Shown here: positions 1 through 6,530 of the stretch, piece after piece
Position numbering within the stretch: the first letter of the stretch is position 1
Layout of the letters: every line of letters starts with the position of its first letter
From: CAYWFP01 sp964457365
GTDB lineage: Bacteria > Planctomycetota > SZUA-567
Direction of reading: 5' to 3'
DNA: 8,007 bases
Assembly (NCBI GenBank): GCA_964457365.1
Contig: CAYWFP010000136.1
Coordinates: 1 to 8,007, forward strand
Program-made: the position numbers and the translations under genes
The notes under the pieces: generated by a model
Databases searched by the model: none
Seen by the model: the letters and a program-made list of their open reading frames with translations, nothing else
Told to the model about the DNA's origin: nothing

Positions 1-2082
1 CCGCGTCAGATCCTCGACCTTGAGTAGGTTGGCCACGCGTTGCGCGCCGTGCGGCTTTAACGCGTAGATGGCCAGCGCACGCGTCTGCTCGAAGAGCGCG
101 CGTAGCACCGCCGGCGCGGGCTGCCGCCGGCTCATTGCGTGCAACTCGCGCAGCAGCGTGAAGCTTTCGCGAAGTGCCGCGTCCGCGGGCGCTTGCCGGC
201 GATAGTCGAAGTCGCCGCCACGCGCGCGATGCAGAAACAGCGTCTCGTCGGAGAGGCCGAAGAACGGCGTGCGCAAGGCCCCGACCACGGCGACGGCGTC
301 GCAGGGATCGTCTACAGCCAAGAGCGTCGTGACCAGGTCGAGAATCTCGATACGGCCGTAGAAATGCTTGCCTCCGGCGACCTGGTACGGCACGTCGTGC
401 GCGCGCAAGGCATCCTCGATCGCTTCGAGCCCGGTGGTCTTACGGAAGAGAATCGCCATGTCGCGGTAGCGAACCGGCCGCGGCGCGCCGGTCTCCGGGT
501 CGATGACCGTTTCGCCGCGCGCGACCATCTCCTTGAGGCAGGCGGCGATGGCGCAGCTCTCCAGGCGGCGGAGCTCGCCCGCGCCGACGTTGCTGTCGAG
601 CGCGCCCGCTGGCGGTGGCAGGATCGTCGTCGGTGTCGGCGTGGTCTCGGCTCGATACGGCTCGAGCGTGACGTACTCCGGTTCATACCGATCCGGCAGC
701 GGCCCGGTCATGAGCGGCGCGAAGGTCGCGTTGACCAGATCCAGCAGCGGCGGCAGCGAGCGGAAATTGGTGCCGATGCGGAGCACCGCGCCCTGCGTCC
801 GGATCCGTTCGCGGACGACGTGGTACAGGTCCAGATCGGCCCGACGGAAACGATAGACCGACTGCTTCGGGTCGCCCACCAGGAACAGTTTCCCCGGCGC
901 CAGAACCACGTCGGTCCATTCCGGCGCGAAGGCGTCGTCCGCTTCGGCCAGGAAGAAGACGATCTGAGCCTGCAGCGGATCGGTGTCCTGGAACTCGTCG
1001 ACGAGCAGGTGCTTCTGCTTGTGTTTGAAATACGCGCGCGCCTCGCGCGTGCCTTTCAGCATATCGCGCGCGAGCACCAGCAGATCCGCGAAGTCGAGCG
1101 CCGCGCGTTCGCGCTTGGCCGCGGCGAGGCGTCGGAGATATGGTTTCAGCCACGCGACCAAGTCGACGGCGATGTCCTGAAAGCGGGCGGAATGGAGCAG
1201 CGCGACCGTCTCGTCGAGTTGCTGAAACGCGTTGCGCGCTTCCTCCAAGTCCGCTTCGCCGGTCCATTTGCTCTTGGCGCCCTTGCCGCGCTTGTCGAAG
1301 CCGGGATAATCCTCCAGCCAGGCGAAGACATCGTCGACGGTTTCCGCCACAGGCGCCTCGCTCCAGGCGAGCAGCGCGTCGATCTGCCGGGCGAGTTTGT
1401 CGTCGTCCTTGCGGCAGGATGCGGCGCGGAGTTGCCGCAGCGTCTCGATGCGCTCGCGGATCGTTTCCGCGCGAGCGAGGTAGTCGGCTTCGTTCCATGG
1501 CGCGATCAGTCCGACCTCGCGGTCGGCTTCGGCGGCAAGGCAATCGGCAAGCCCGCGGACGGAGGCGGTGTCGAAGAACGCGCCGCCCAGGCGGAGACCC
1601 TCCCGCAGCGCCGCTTCCAACGCCGGCGCGTCGGAAGCGAGCTGGGCTTCGAGCCACTCGGCCCAGACCCGTTCCTGCAGCAGCGCCGCCTCCAGCGCGT
1701 CGATGACCGCCGCGCCCGGTTCGACACCGGCCTCGATGGGGCGCTCGCGGATCATCTCGGCGCAGAAGGCGTGGATGGTGCCGATGCTCATCGCCTCCAG
1801 GTCGATCAGCGCCTGGTGCCAGCGGTCGGCTTCCGCGTACGGGACGGCGGCGAGTTCCTCCTCGATACGCCGGCGCAGCCGCATCTTCATCTCCCCGGCG
1901 GCTTTCTCGGTGAAGGTGATGGCGGCGATCTCGTGCAGGCGCGCGCGGCCGGCACGGACCAACGCGACGATCCGTTCGACCAGGAGGTACGTCTTCCCGG
2001 TGCCGGCGGCCGCCTCGACCAGGAAGCAGGTGTCCAGGTCGTCGACGATCCGCCGGCGCTGTGCCTCGTCGGGGAGGGGCAT
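1..2082 (-). CDS. addA: AddA/RecB-type UvrD-family (SF1A) helicase subunit, 3' end outside the window
   Basis: Predicted ATP-driven 3'-5' DNA translocase subunit of an AddAB-type helicase-nuclease that resects double-strand ends for homologous recombination in the cytoplasm. I read this frame by hand: it stays open for 694 codons from ATG at 2082 to base 1. Visible motifs: Walker A AAAGTGKT (residues 24-31), motif Ia ITFTEKAAGEM (55-65), motif Ib SIGTIHAFC (99-107), LDFADL (329-334), Walker B/motif II LLVDEFQDTD (359-368), motif III LVGDPKQSVYRFRRAD (401-416), motif IV region IGTNFRS (436-442), and a UvrD C-terminal start YRDMAILFRKTT (539-550). A Pro/Thr-rich linker lies near residues 475-492. 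The window ends after ANLLK, before the expected motifs V and VI and before any C-terminal PD-(D/E)XK nuclease, so whether it has a nuclease cannot be seen. The start is supported by GAGGA 8 nt upstream and by abutting the previous stop (TGA-ATG). RecB or another UvrD paralogue is the alternative; the AddB-like neighbour favours AddA. Confidence 0.93.
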   Translation of the reverse strand, partial: MPLPDEAQRRRIVDDLDTCFLVEAAAGTGKTYLLVERIVALVRAGRARLHEIAAITFTEKAAGEMKMRLRRRIEEELAAVPYAEADRWHQALIDLEAMSIGTIHAFCAEMIRERPIEAGVEPGAAVIDALEAALLQERVWAEWLEAQLASDAPALEAALREGLRLGGAFFDTASVRGLADCLAAEADREVGLIAPWNEADYLARAETIRERIETLRQLRAASCRKDDDKLARQIDALLAWSEAPVAETVDDVFAWLEDYPGFDKRGKGAKSKWTGEADLEEARNAFQQLDETVALLHSARFQDIAVDLVAWLKPYLRRLAAAKRERAALDFADLLVLARDMLKGTREARAYFKHKQKHLLVDEFQDTDPLQAQIVFFLAEADDAFAPEWTDVVLAPGKLFLVGDPKQSVYRFRRADLDLYHVVRERIRTQGAVLRIGTNFRSLPPLLDLVNATFAPLMTGPLPDRYEPEYVTLEPYRAETTPTPTTILPPPAGALDSNVGAGELRRLESCAIAACLKEMVARGETVIDPETGAPRPVRYRDMAILFRKTTGLEAIEDALRAHDVPYQVAGGKHFYGRIEILDLVTTLLAVDDPCDAVAVVGALRTPFFGLSDETLFLHRARGGDFDYRRQAPADAALRESFTLLRELHAMSRRQPAPAVLRALFEQTRALAIYALKPHGAQRVANLLKVEDLTR

Positions 2083-2457
2083 TCAGTTGTTCCTCGGCTT
2101 ATCCAGGTCCTTGCTGCGCGATTCGCGCGCGGAATCGACGTCGATTCCTTTCGGGTCGTTTCGGTCGTAGAGCGCGGTATCGTAACCGAAATACCGGCCG
2201 GAGTGCAGGACGAAGCGGCGGTTCTCGTAGCGGTAGTACGCCAGGTGCTGCTTGCCCGGATCGATGAGTACCAGTTCGCCCGGCCCGGGCGCGATGGCGA
2301 ACAAGCTTTCGCCACTGGAGCGCGCGGAGTAGGCGAACGCGTATCGGCCCGGTTGCAGGGCCGCCAGGAGCAGGCCGGTCAGCAGGACGCCGGCGAAGAA
2401 GATGCGGATCGTTTCGTTCGTGTTTATCGTTTGCCCTCGCGTGTCAGCGGCGCGCAC
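2083..2457 (-). CDS. Small single-pass membrane or exported protein between addB and addA (unknown function)
   Basis: A 124-aa protein I do not recognise. Residues 1-17 are polar. Residues about 18-35 form one hydrophobic helix (IFFAGVLLTGLLLAAL), which could be a signal anchor or a signal peptide; AFA at 40-42 would fit a signal peptidase I site. The remainder would be extracytoplasmic. It contains two short beta-rich stretches, LVLIDPGKQHLAYYRY (62-77) and RRFVLHSGRYFGYD (80-93), which resemble one or two propeller-like strands, and ends in a charged tail (RESRSKDLDK). The start is GTG at 2457, 14 nt inside the end of the addB-like gene and with no evident Shine-Dalgarno, so it is probably translated by coupling. 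No in-frame ATG lies further upstream that avoids deep overlap. The stop abuts the addA start. A real gene is supported by the clear membrane segment and the exact packing between two functionally linked genes. Its link to DNA repair is only positional. Confidence 0.72.
   Translation of the reverse strand: MRAADTRGQTINTNETIRIFFAGVLLTGLLLAALQPGRYAFAYSARSSGESLFAIAPGPGELVLIDPGKQHLAYYRYENRRFVLHSGRYFGYDTALYDRNDPKGIDVDSARESRSKDLDKPRNN
2091..2095 (-). promoter_or_regulatory. Ribosome binding site GAGGA for the addA-like helicase
   Basis: On the minus strand GAGGA lies 8 nt before the helicase ATG at 2082. It sits inside the last codons of the 124-aa small protein, whose TGA directly abuts the ATG. 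It fixes the helicase start and suggests translational coupling. It is one of only two good Shine-Dalgarno matches in the window. Confidence 0.6.
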
Positions 2458-5400
2458 GCATGTCGCGGTACGCCGCGGTTTGTGAAAGATCTAGCGCCCA
2501 TTTCCACTGCAACAGCCGTCCGTGTCCGCAGGCGCGCAGGTAAGGGCAGTAGCGGCAGCGGTTTTCGTCCGGATACGCCCAGTGCCGGCCCTGGCGAATC
2601 CCGTCGACAATAGCACGCACGATCTCGGCGAAGGTTTCGCGCTTTTTCTCCCACGCAGACCGGTCCAGCGTCTTGCGCTTCCAGCCGCCGCGGGTCGAAG
2701 CGTAGTAGTAGCTCGCTTCCTCGACCGTATACCCGTCGAGCAGAGTCTCCGCGCCGAGGAGATACACCGGAAGTTGCAAGGTCTGGCCGCCGCCGAGGTC
2801 CACCGGTCCCGAAGGCACGCCGCCGGTCTTGTAATCGAGAAGGCGCGCGCGACGAGCGGAAGGATCGAGGTCAATGCGGTCGATTCGGCCGCGGAACGCG
2901 ATGCCGCATTCCTCTAGCCGTGGCGTCGCCGTCGATTGGCCGCTCTCGTCGGGCATGCCGAAGGGGAGTTCGAAGAGCGCGGGCAGGCAAGCGCTCTCGT
3001 CGAGGCTCTCGTTCTCGAGAAATCGTTGAAGGTCCGCCAGGATCACTTCCTTCGCCAAGGCCCACAACAGCGGCGGCCCGTGCTCGCCGCGGCGTTCGAC
3101 CTCCTCGAATTTCTCCTGCGCGAGAGCTTCCAGTCGCGGCCGGTCGGCTTCGCCTGGCGGCAAGGCGTTGCGCGCGGCACAGTCCTGCAGGAAAGCGCGG
3201 TAGATCTCGTGGTACAGCCGTCCCCGTGCCGCCGCGTTCAGCGCCTCGTCGGGGGGCGGTTCCTCCAGGACCGGCAGTTCGAGCACGCGGCCGGCGAAGT
3301 AGCGGAACGGGCAGCCGGCGTAGTCCTCCAGCCGCGTGGCCGAGAAAACCTCGGGGCATTCCAGGTCGGCGGCGGCCAAGGCGTCCTGGCCGAGGACGCC
3401 GTCGTAGGCGGTGAATTCCGGCGTGGCGTAACGGGCAGCCTCGGCCCTCAGGGCGCGCGCGAAGACGGAATTGTCCGCCAGCGCCCGCAACAGCGCAACC
3501 GGTTGCTCCGCCATATTCGCCGCGAAGTGCACCAGGTCGAACTCCATCGGATGCAGTGCCCGGCGGGGCGTGGCCGCGCGCATGGCGTTGAGCGGCGCGT
3601 GGCGCGCGCGGGAATCGGTGCGCATAAAGCGTTCCAGCGCGCTCAGGGTCGGCTGCGGCGCGCCGAGTTCGGCCAGAACCGGCAGCAGGAAATGCGACGG
3701 CACGCGCGGGCGCGCGCTGTTCATCTCCAGGCGCGGATACAGCAGGACCAGGCGCTTGCGCGCCGCTTGGCGGCAGAGCGCGAAGAGCAGCGACTCTTCC
3801 TCGCGCCGCGCGCTCTTCAAGGGCAACCACGCTCCGCGGTTTTCGACGGTCCGGTTGAGCAACGCGCGCTCGCGGTCCAGCAGCAGCGGATCCTGCGCCG
3901 GCGGCGCGGGGAAGCTCTTCTCGACCAGCCCCGGCACGATCACCTGGTCGAAGACGAGGCCGCGCGCCTCCATCAGCGGCAGCACCGCCGTCACCGCGCC
4001 TTCGTAACGTCCGGCCGGGGGCGCACAGCGTTCGAGTTCGGTTTCCAGAATCGCCGCGCCGCGTTCGGGCGAGGGCGGAACCCCGGTCTGCTCGAGTATG
4101 CGCAAACCCTCCGTCACCGCCAGCGCCTGTTCGCCCCCGATGTCGTCGAGTGTAAAAAGCCGGGAATACAGCGCGGTCAGCGTATCGACATACGCCGGCC
4201 ACGTGGTCTGCGCGGCGCAATTCTCCAGGCCGGCGAAGAGCGTATCGAGAAAAGCACGGAACGCCGTCAGCGCTGTCTCGGGGCGGATCGCCATCGGCTC
4301 CGGCGGATCGGATTCGAGATCGCGCGATTCGCGTTCAAAACGCCAGCGCCGGGCCAGCCGGGATAGACCGCTCCGCCACTGTTCGGAGCCGGCGACAATC
4401 CCCGCTTGCCGGGCGATGGTGCGCCATGTCGCCGGCGCGGCTTCGACCTGTTCGTCGGGCAGCTCGACCGGAGCCAGTGGCGCGGCGGTGGTCAGGTCGA
4501 TCACGTCTTCGCGTTTCATATCGCTTCCGACCAGGCGCGCCATTCGCAGCAACGCCCGGCCCGCGGGTGTCCGGCGCAGCGGTAGCGCCCGGGAGAAATA
4601 CGCCTCCACCTCCGCCGCCCGGAATTGTTCGAGCAGCAGTTGGCCGTATACTGACGGATTGCGCAGCAATATGCCGACGGAGGCGACGCGTTCATCTGCC
4701 GGAGGAAAAAGAGTTTCGCGGACGACCTCGGCGCATTCGCGCGCTTCGCCCGGCGCGGAGACGAGGGCGATCTCGGTTTGGGTTGCTACAGGTGGAAGCA
4801 TCACAGCGCGATCGACCAACGAACGCAGACGATCCCGCGTCGGCTTGGCATAGCGATACGCTTCGTTCTCTTCGTAAGGAAAGTAGACAGTGGCGCCGCG
4901 TTCATCCAGGCAGGCACGCAACAGGCTCCACTGGCGGCAGTTCAAGTCGTAGAAACCGTACACGACGAGTCGGGCAAGGTCGTGCAGCCACGGATGTCCG
5001 TTGGCGGCATCGGTCGCGCGCTGCAGCCGTCCCGCCTCGTCGGTCATGCCCAGCTCCGTCAGGCGGGTCTCATAGCGCTCCCAGAGCAGCGCCAGATCGG
5101 TCCACTTGGGCGAGGCGTTCGATCGCGCACGAAGATCCGCCGGTGTCAGACCGCCTTCGCGCAGGTCGCGGATGGTGGCCAGCAAAGCCTGGCGGAAGCC
5201 TTCCTGCGAAGCGGCCTGGCGGAAGTATTGCAAATCGCCTGCGGCATTCTCCGCCACGTCCCCCGCCAGGAGTTCGGTCATCGGCGGCGGTGCGAGCGGA
5301 CGCGGAGAATCCAGCAGATTCGCGGCCAGATCGCGCAGCCCCAGAAAATGCAGATTGGCGTGCGGTAGTTGCGCGCGGGCGAGATTGCGCGGCAGTGACG

Positions 5401-5548
5401 TACGCAGCAGGCGCGTCGGCGCGATCACGGCTACCGGCGCAAGCGGATCGTCGGCGCGAAGGGTGCGGATTTCGTCCTGAAACGCGACTTCGAGAGCGGG
5501 GAAGGAGCCGCAGAAGAGCCTGGGTCTCGCGGGGGATGCCGCTGTCAT
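2444..5548 (-). CDS. addB: AddB-type PD-(D/E)XK nuclease with iron-sulfur staple (AddAB double-strand break repair)
   Basis: Predicted 1034-aa nuclease/scaffold subunit of an AddAB-like complex. The N-terminus has a helicase-like fold without the ATPase: CGSFPALE (13-20) stands where AddB proteins of the Bacillus type carry GxxGSGKT, followed by an APTRLL strand (43-48). VPGLVEKSFP (538-547) matches the conserved 'GL.e..fP' segment of AddB/RecC-like proteins. The C-terminal nuclease begins at FSATRLEDYAGCPFRYF (735-751) and has RGRLYHEIY (H780), GRIDRID (D890), DYKTGG (D905, K907) and QLPVYL (925-930). The first staple cysteine is C746; the other three are C998, C1001 and C1007 (Cx2Cx5C), the AddB 4Fe-4S pattern. 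I chose ATG at 5548: the frame stays open 40 codons further upstream, but that extension overlaps the preceding gene and is low-complexity, and homology-like sequence starts only after 5548. The Shine-Dalgarno is weak (AGCGGA). It overlaps the next small gene by 14 nt. Confidence 0.92.
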   Translation of the reverse strand: MTAASPARPRLFCGSFPALEVAFQDEIRTLRADDPLAPVAVIAPTRLLRTSLPRNLARAQLPHANLHFLGLRDLAANLLDSPRPLAPPPMTELLAGDVAENAAGDLQYFRQAASQEGFRQALLATIRDLREGGLTPADLRARSNASPKWTDLALLWERYETRLTELGMTDEAGRLQRATDAANGHPWLHDLARLVVYGFYDLNCRQWSLLRACLDERGATVYFPYEENEAYRYAKPTRDRLRSLVDRAVMLPPVATQTEIALVSAPGEARECAEVVRETLFPPADERVASVGILLRNPSVYGQLLLEQFRAAEVEAYFSRALPLRRTPAGRALLRMARLVGSDMKREDVIDLTTAAPLAPVELPDEQVEAAPATWRTIARQAGIVAGSEQWRSGLSRLARRWRFERESRDLESDPPEPMAIRPETALTAFRAFLDTLFAGLENCAAQTTWPAYVDTLTALYSRLFTLDDIGGEQALAVTEGLRILEQTGVPPSPERGAAILETELERCAPPAGRYEGAVTAVLPLMEARGLVFDQVIVPGLVEKSFPAPPAQDPLLLDRERALLNRTVENRGAWLPLKSARREEESLLFALCRQAARKRLVLLYPRLEMNSARPRVPSHFLLPVLAELGAPQPTLSALERFMRTDSRARHAPLNAMRAATPRRALHPMEFDLVHFAANMAEQPVALLRALADNSVFARALRAEAARYATPEFTAYDGVLGQDALAAADLECPEVFSATRLEDYAGCPFRYFAGRVLELPVLEEPPPDEALNAAARGRLYHEIYRAFLQDCAARNALPPGEADRPRLEALAQEKFEEVERRGEHGPPLLWALAKEVILADLQRFLENESLDESACLPALFELPFGMPDESGQSTATPRLEECGIAFRGRIDRIDLDPSARRARLLDYKTGGVPSGPVDLGGGQTLQLPVYLLGAETLLDGYTVEEASYYYASTRGGWKRKTLDRSAWEKKRETFAEIVRAIVDGIRQGRHWAYPDENRCRYCPYLRACGHGRLLQWKWALDLSQTAAYRDMRARR

Positions 5549-5603
5549 GCCCGATCCGCTTCTATGGCAAAGGTCTGTCGGCCGGCTGCAGAACAGCGCG
5601 CGG

Positions 5604-6338
5604 CTATTTGGCGGCGGTCTGATGCTTGTTGGCGGTGTAGAACATCTTGCTCGCCTTTCTCCGGACACCTTCGGAGATCGGGCTGCTCTGCAGATCGCCG
5701 CAGACCTTCTTCACCTCGCGGTAGAGGCGGTTACGCGCTTCGCCTTCCAGGTTGATCGCCTTCTCCATCTTCGCCGTCGCTTCCCCCAGCAATCGCTCGG
5801 CCTCGGCCTGATCCTTGATCGGACCGTCGAGTTTCTCCTCGCCGCTGTCCATCCAGTAAGAGAATCCCGGTTGCGAACGGGTCAGATTGGAGGTATCCAC
5901 CGGCGTGGTTTTGTGCGGTCGACTGGTGGCGGATTTCGTTGTGGGCGGCGCCGGCGGCAGCGGTTCCTCCCGGCCCGAGGACGCGGCAACGATGACAATG
6001 ATCAAGAGCAGCGCTCCGCCGCCGATGCCGCCGTAGAGCAGCATCGGATCGGGCCCCTTCTTCTTGGCCATCCGCCGGCTGCCGCGCTTGTCCGACCCGT
6101 CGGTGCCGCGTCGTCCGCTGCGGCGGGAGGCGGTCGCGCGCGAACCGCGTTCCTCTTTTCGGGAAGACCGCCCGTTTGTTCGGTGCGTGGCGGTTTTGCT
6201 GGTGGAGCGGCGCGTGGTTTTGCCGCGGGACTCGGTACTGCCGGTACCGCCCCGGCCGGATTTGCGCGCGGTCTTTGTCTCGGCGTTGGTGCCGCGCGCG
6301 GAGGATCCGCTCCGTCGTCGTCTAGGTGAGGCGCACAT
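5604..6338 (-). CDS. Membrane-anchored protein with Arg/Ser/Thr-rich basic N-terminal tail (unknown function)
   Basis: A 244-aa protein that I do not recognise. From ATG 6338, residues 1-89 are low-complexity: about 22 Arg, 6 Lys and 29 Ser/Thr, with only 6 acidic residues. Then come MAKKKGPDPMLLYGG (90-104) and one hydrophobic helix (about 100-119, GGALLLIIVIVAASSG). A Pro/Thr-rich linker and an outer domain follow, with a helical stretch of Glu/Ala/Lys (EAERLLGEATAKMEKAINLE) that may be a coiled coil. By the positive-inside rule the basic tail would be cytoplasmic and could bind nucleic acid, as basic tails often do; this is inference. A shorter form from ATG 6071 (155 aa, MAKKKGPDP...) is possible. 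I prefer 6338 because the tail codons show the same high GC at third positions as the rest, but no Shine-Dalgarno precedes either ATG. An in-frame TTG at 6383 lies upstream of the candidate promoter -35 box. The stop is 55 nt before addB, so an operon is plausible. Confidence 0.7.
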   Translation of the reverse strand: MCASPRRRRSGSSARGTNAETKTARKSGRGGTGSTESRGKTTRRSTSKTATHRTNGRSSRKEERGSRATASRRSGRRGTDGSDKRGSRRMAKKKGPDPMLLYGGIGGGALLLIIVIVAASSGREEPLPPAPPTTKSATSRPHKTTPVDTSNLTRSQPGFSYWMDSGEEKLDGPIKDQAEAERLLGEATAKMEKAINLEGEARNRLYREVKKVCGDLQSSPISEGVRRKASKMFYTANKHQTAAK

Positions 6339-6348
6339 AGGAATCAAC

Positions 6349-6376
6349 AATAAATTACGGTCCGGTACTTTGTCAA
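6349..6376 (-). promoter_or_regulatory. Candidate sigma-70-type promoter for the left operon
   Basis: On the minus strand a perfect TTGACA (6376-6371) is followed after 16 nt by TTTATT (6354-6349, 4 of 6 to TATAAT), in an AT-rich island inside very GC-rich DNA. The expected transcription start near 6342 would leave only a few nt before ATG 6338, so the transcript would be almost leaderless, or translation starts at ATG 6071. It is the best promoter-like site upstream of the membrane protein-addB-small protein-addA series. The -35 match could be chance. Confidence 0.4.
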
Positions 6377-6465
6377 GCCGCAATTGGCCAAAAGCTCAGT
6401 CCAGAAAGGACCGCATCGTTTCGGTCGCGTCGCCGCGCTTCGGGCCAGTCGGGTCTGCGCTTCAT
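6373..6465 (-). CDS. Possible 30-aa small ORF upstream of the left operon
   Basis: ATG at 6465 is preceded by GGAG with a 5-nt spacer, one of the best ribosome binding sites in the window. The 30-codon frame encodes MKRRPDWPEARRRDRNDAVL followed by SGLSFWPIAA and ends in TGA. The N-terminal two-thirds is strongly basic (8 Arg and 1 Lys in 18 residues), and the last ten residues are hydrophobic. Its stop overlaps the -35 TTGACA of the candidate promoter. It could be a real microprotein, a leader ORF for the downstream operon, or chance in a 190-nt gap. The frame continues open upstream as a shadow of the transporter, so only the Shine-Dalgarno supports this start. Confidence 0.25.
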   Translation of the reverse strand: MKRRPDWPEARRRDRNDAVLSGLSFWPIAA

Positions 6466-6470
6466 GTTAT

Positions 6471-6474
6471 CTCC
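6471..6474 (-). promoter_or_regulatory. Ribosome binding site GGAG for the 30-aa small ORF
   Basis: GGAG on the minus strand (CGGAGATAAC then ATG), 5 nt from the ATG at 6465. Good Shine-Dalgarno sites are rare in this window, which is the only reason to take the small ORF seriously. Confidence 0.3.
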
Positions 6475-6530
6475 GACTGTGATTTGTCTTGCCCTGACTC
6501 CGTGTGTGGCAGCAGGGTTATGAAAACGGC

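Noticed and set aside
139..2613. An 824-codon open frame on the plus strand.
   Set aside because: It lies codon-for-codon opposite the addA-like gene and the 124-aa gene. It arises because a high-GC gene rarely uses TTA, CTA or TCA codons; its translation is Arg/Gln/Asp-rich with no domain, while the minus strand has all the helicase motifs.
2871..4220. A 449-codon minus-strand frame inside addB (and likewise 683-1657 inside addA).
   Set aside because: These are shifted frames within genes whose correct frame shows intact motifs throughout; the translations are Arg/Ala/Gly-rich.
2936..4366. A 476-codon open frame on the plus strand.
   Set aside because: It is codon-aligned antisense to the addB-like gene, with compositionally biased translation and no recognisable motif.
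5549..5668. A 40-codon N-terminal extension of the addB-like protein to 5668.
   Set aside because: It would overlap the end of the upstream gene by 65 nt, is low-complexity, and precedes the point where family-like sequence begins.
5547..6329. A 260-codon open frame on the plus strand.
   Set aside because: It is codon-aligned antisense to the basic membrane protein; its second half is Gly/Ala/Arg low-complexity sequence. The minus frame has a clean transmembrane helix and a sensible operon position, so I prefer it, though this is the least certain strand choice in the window.
6490..6520. A possible terminator hairpin after the transporter (CCCTG ... CAGGG).
   Set aside because: The stem is only 5 bp with a 16-nt loop and no following T-run.
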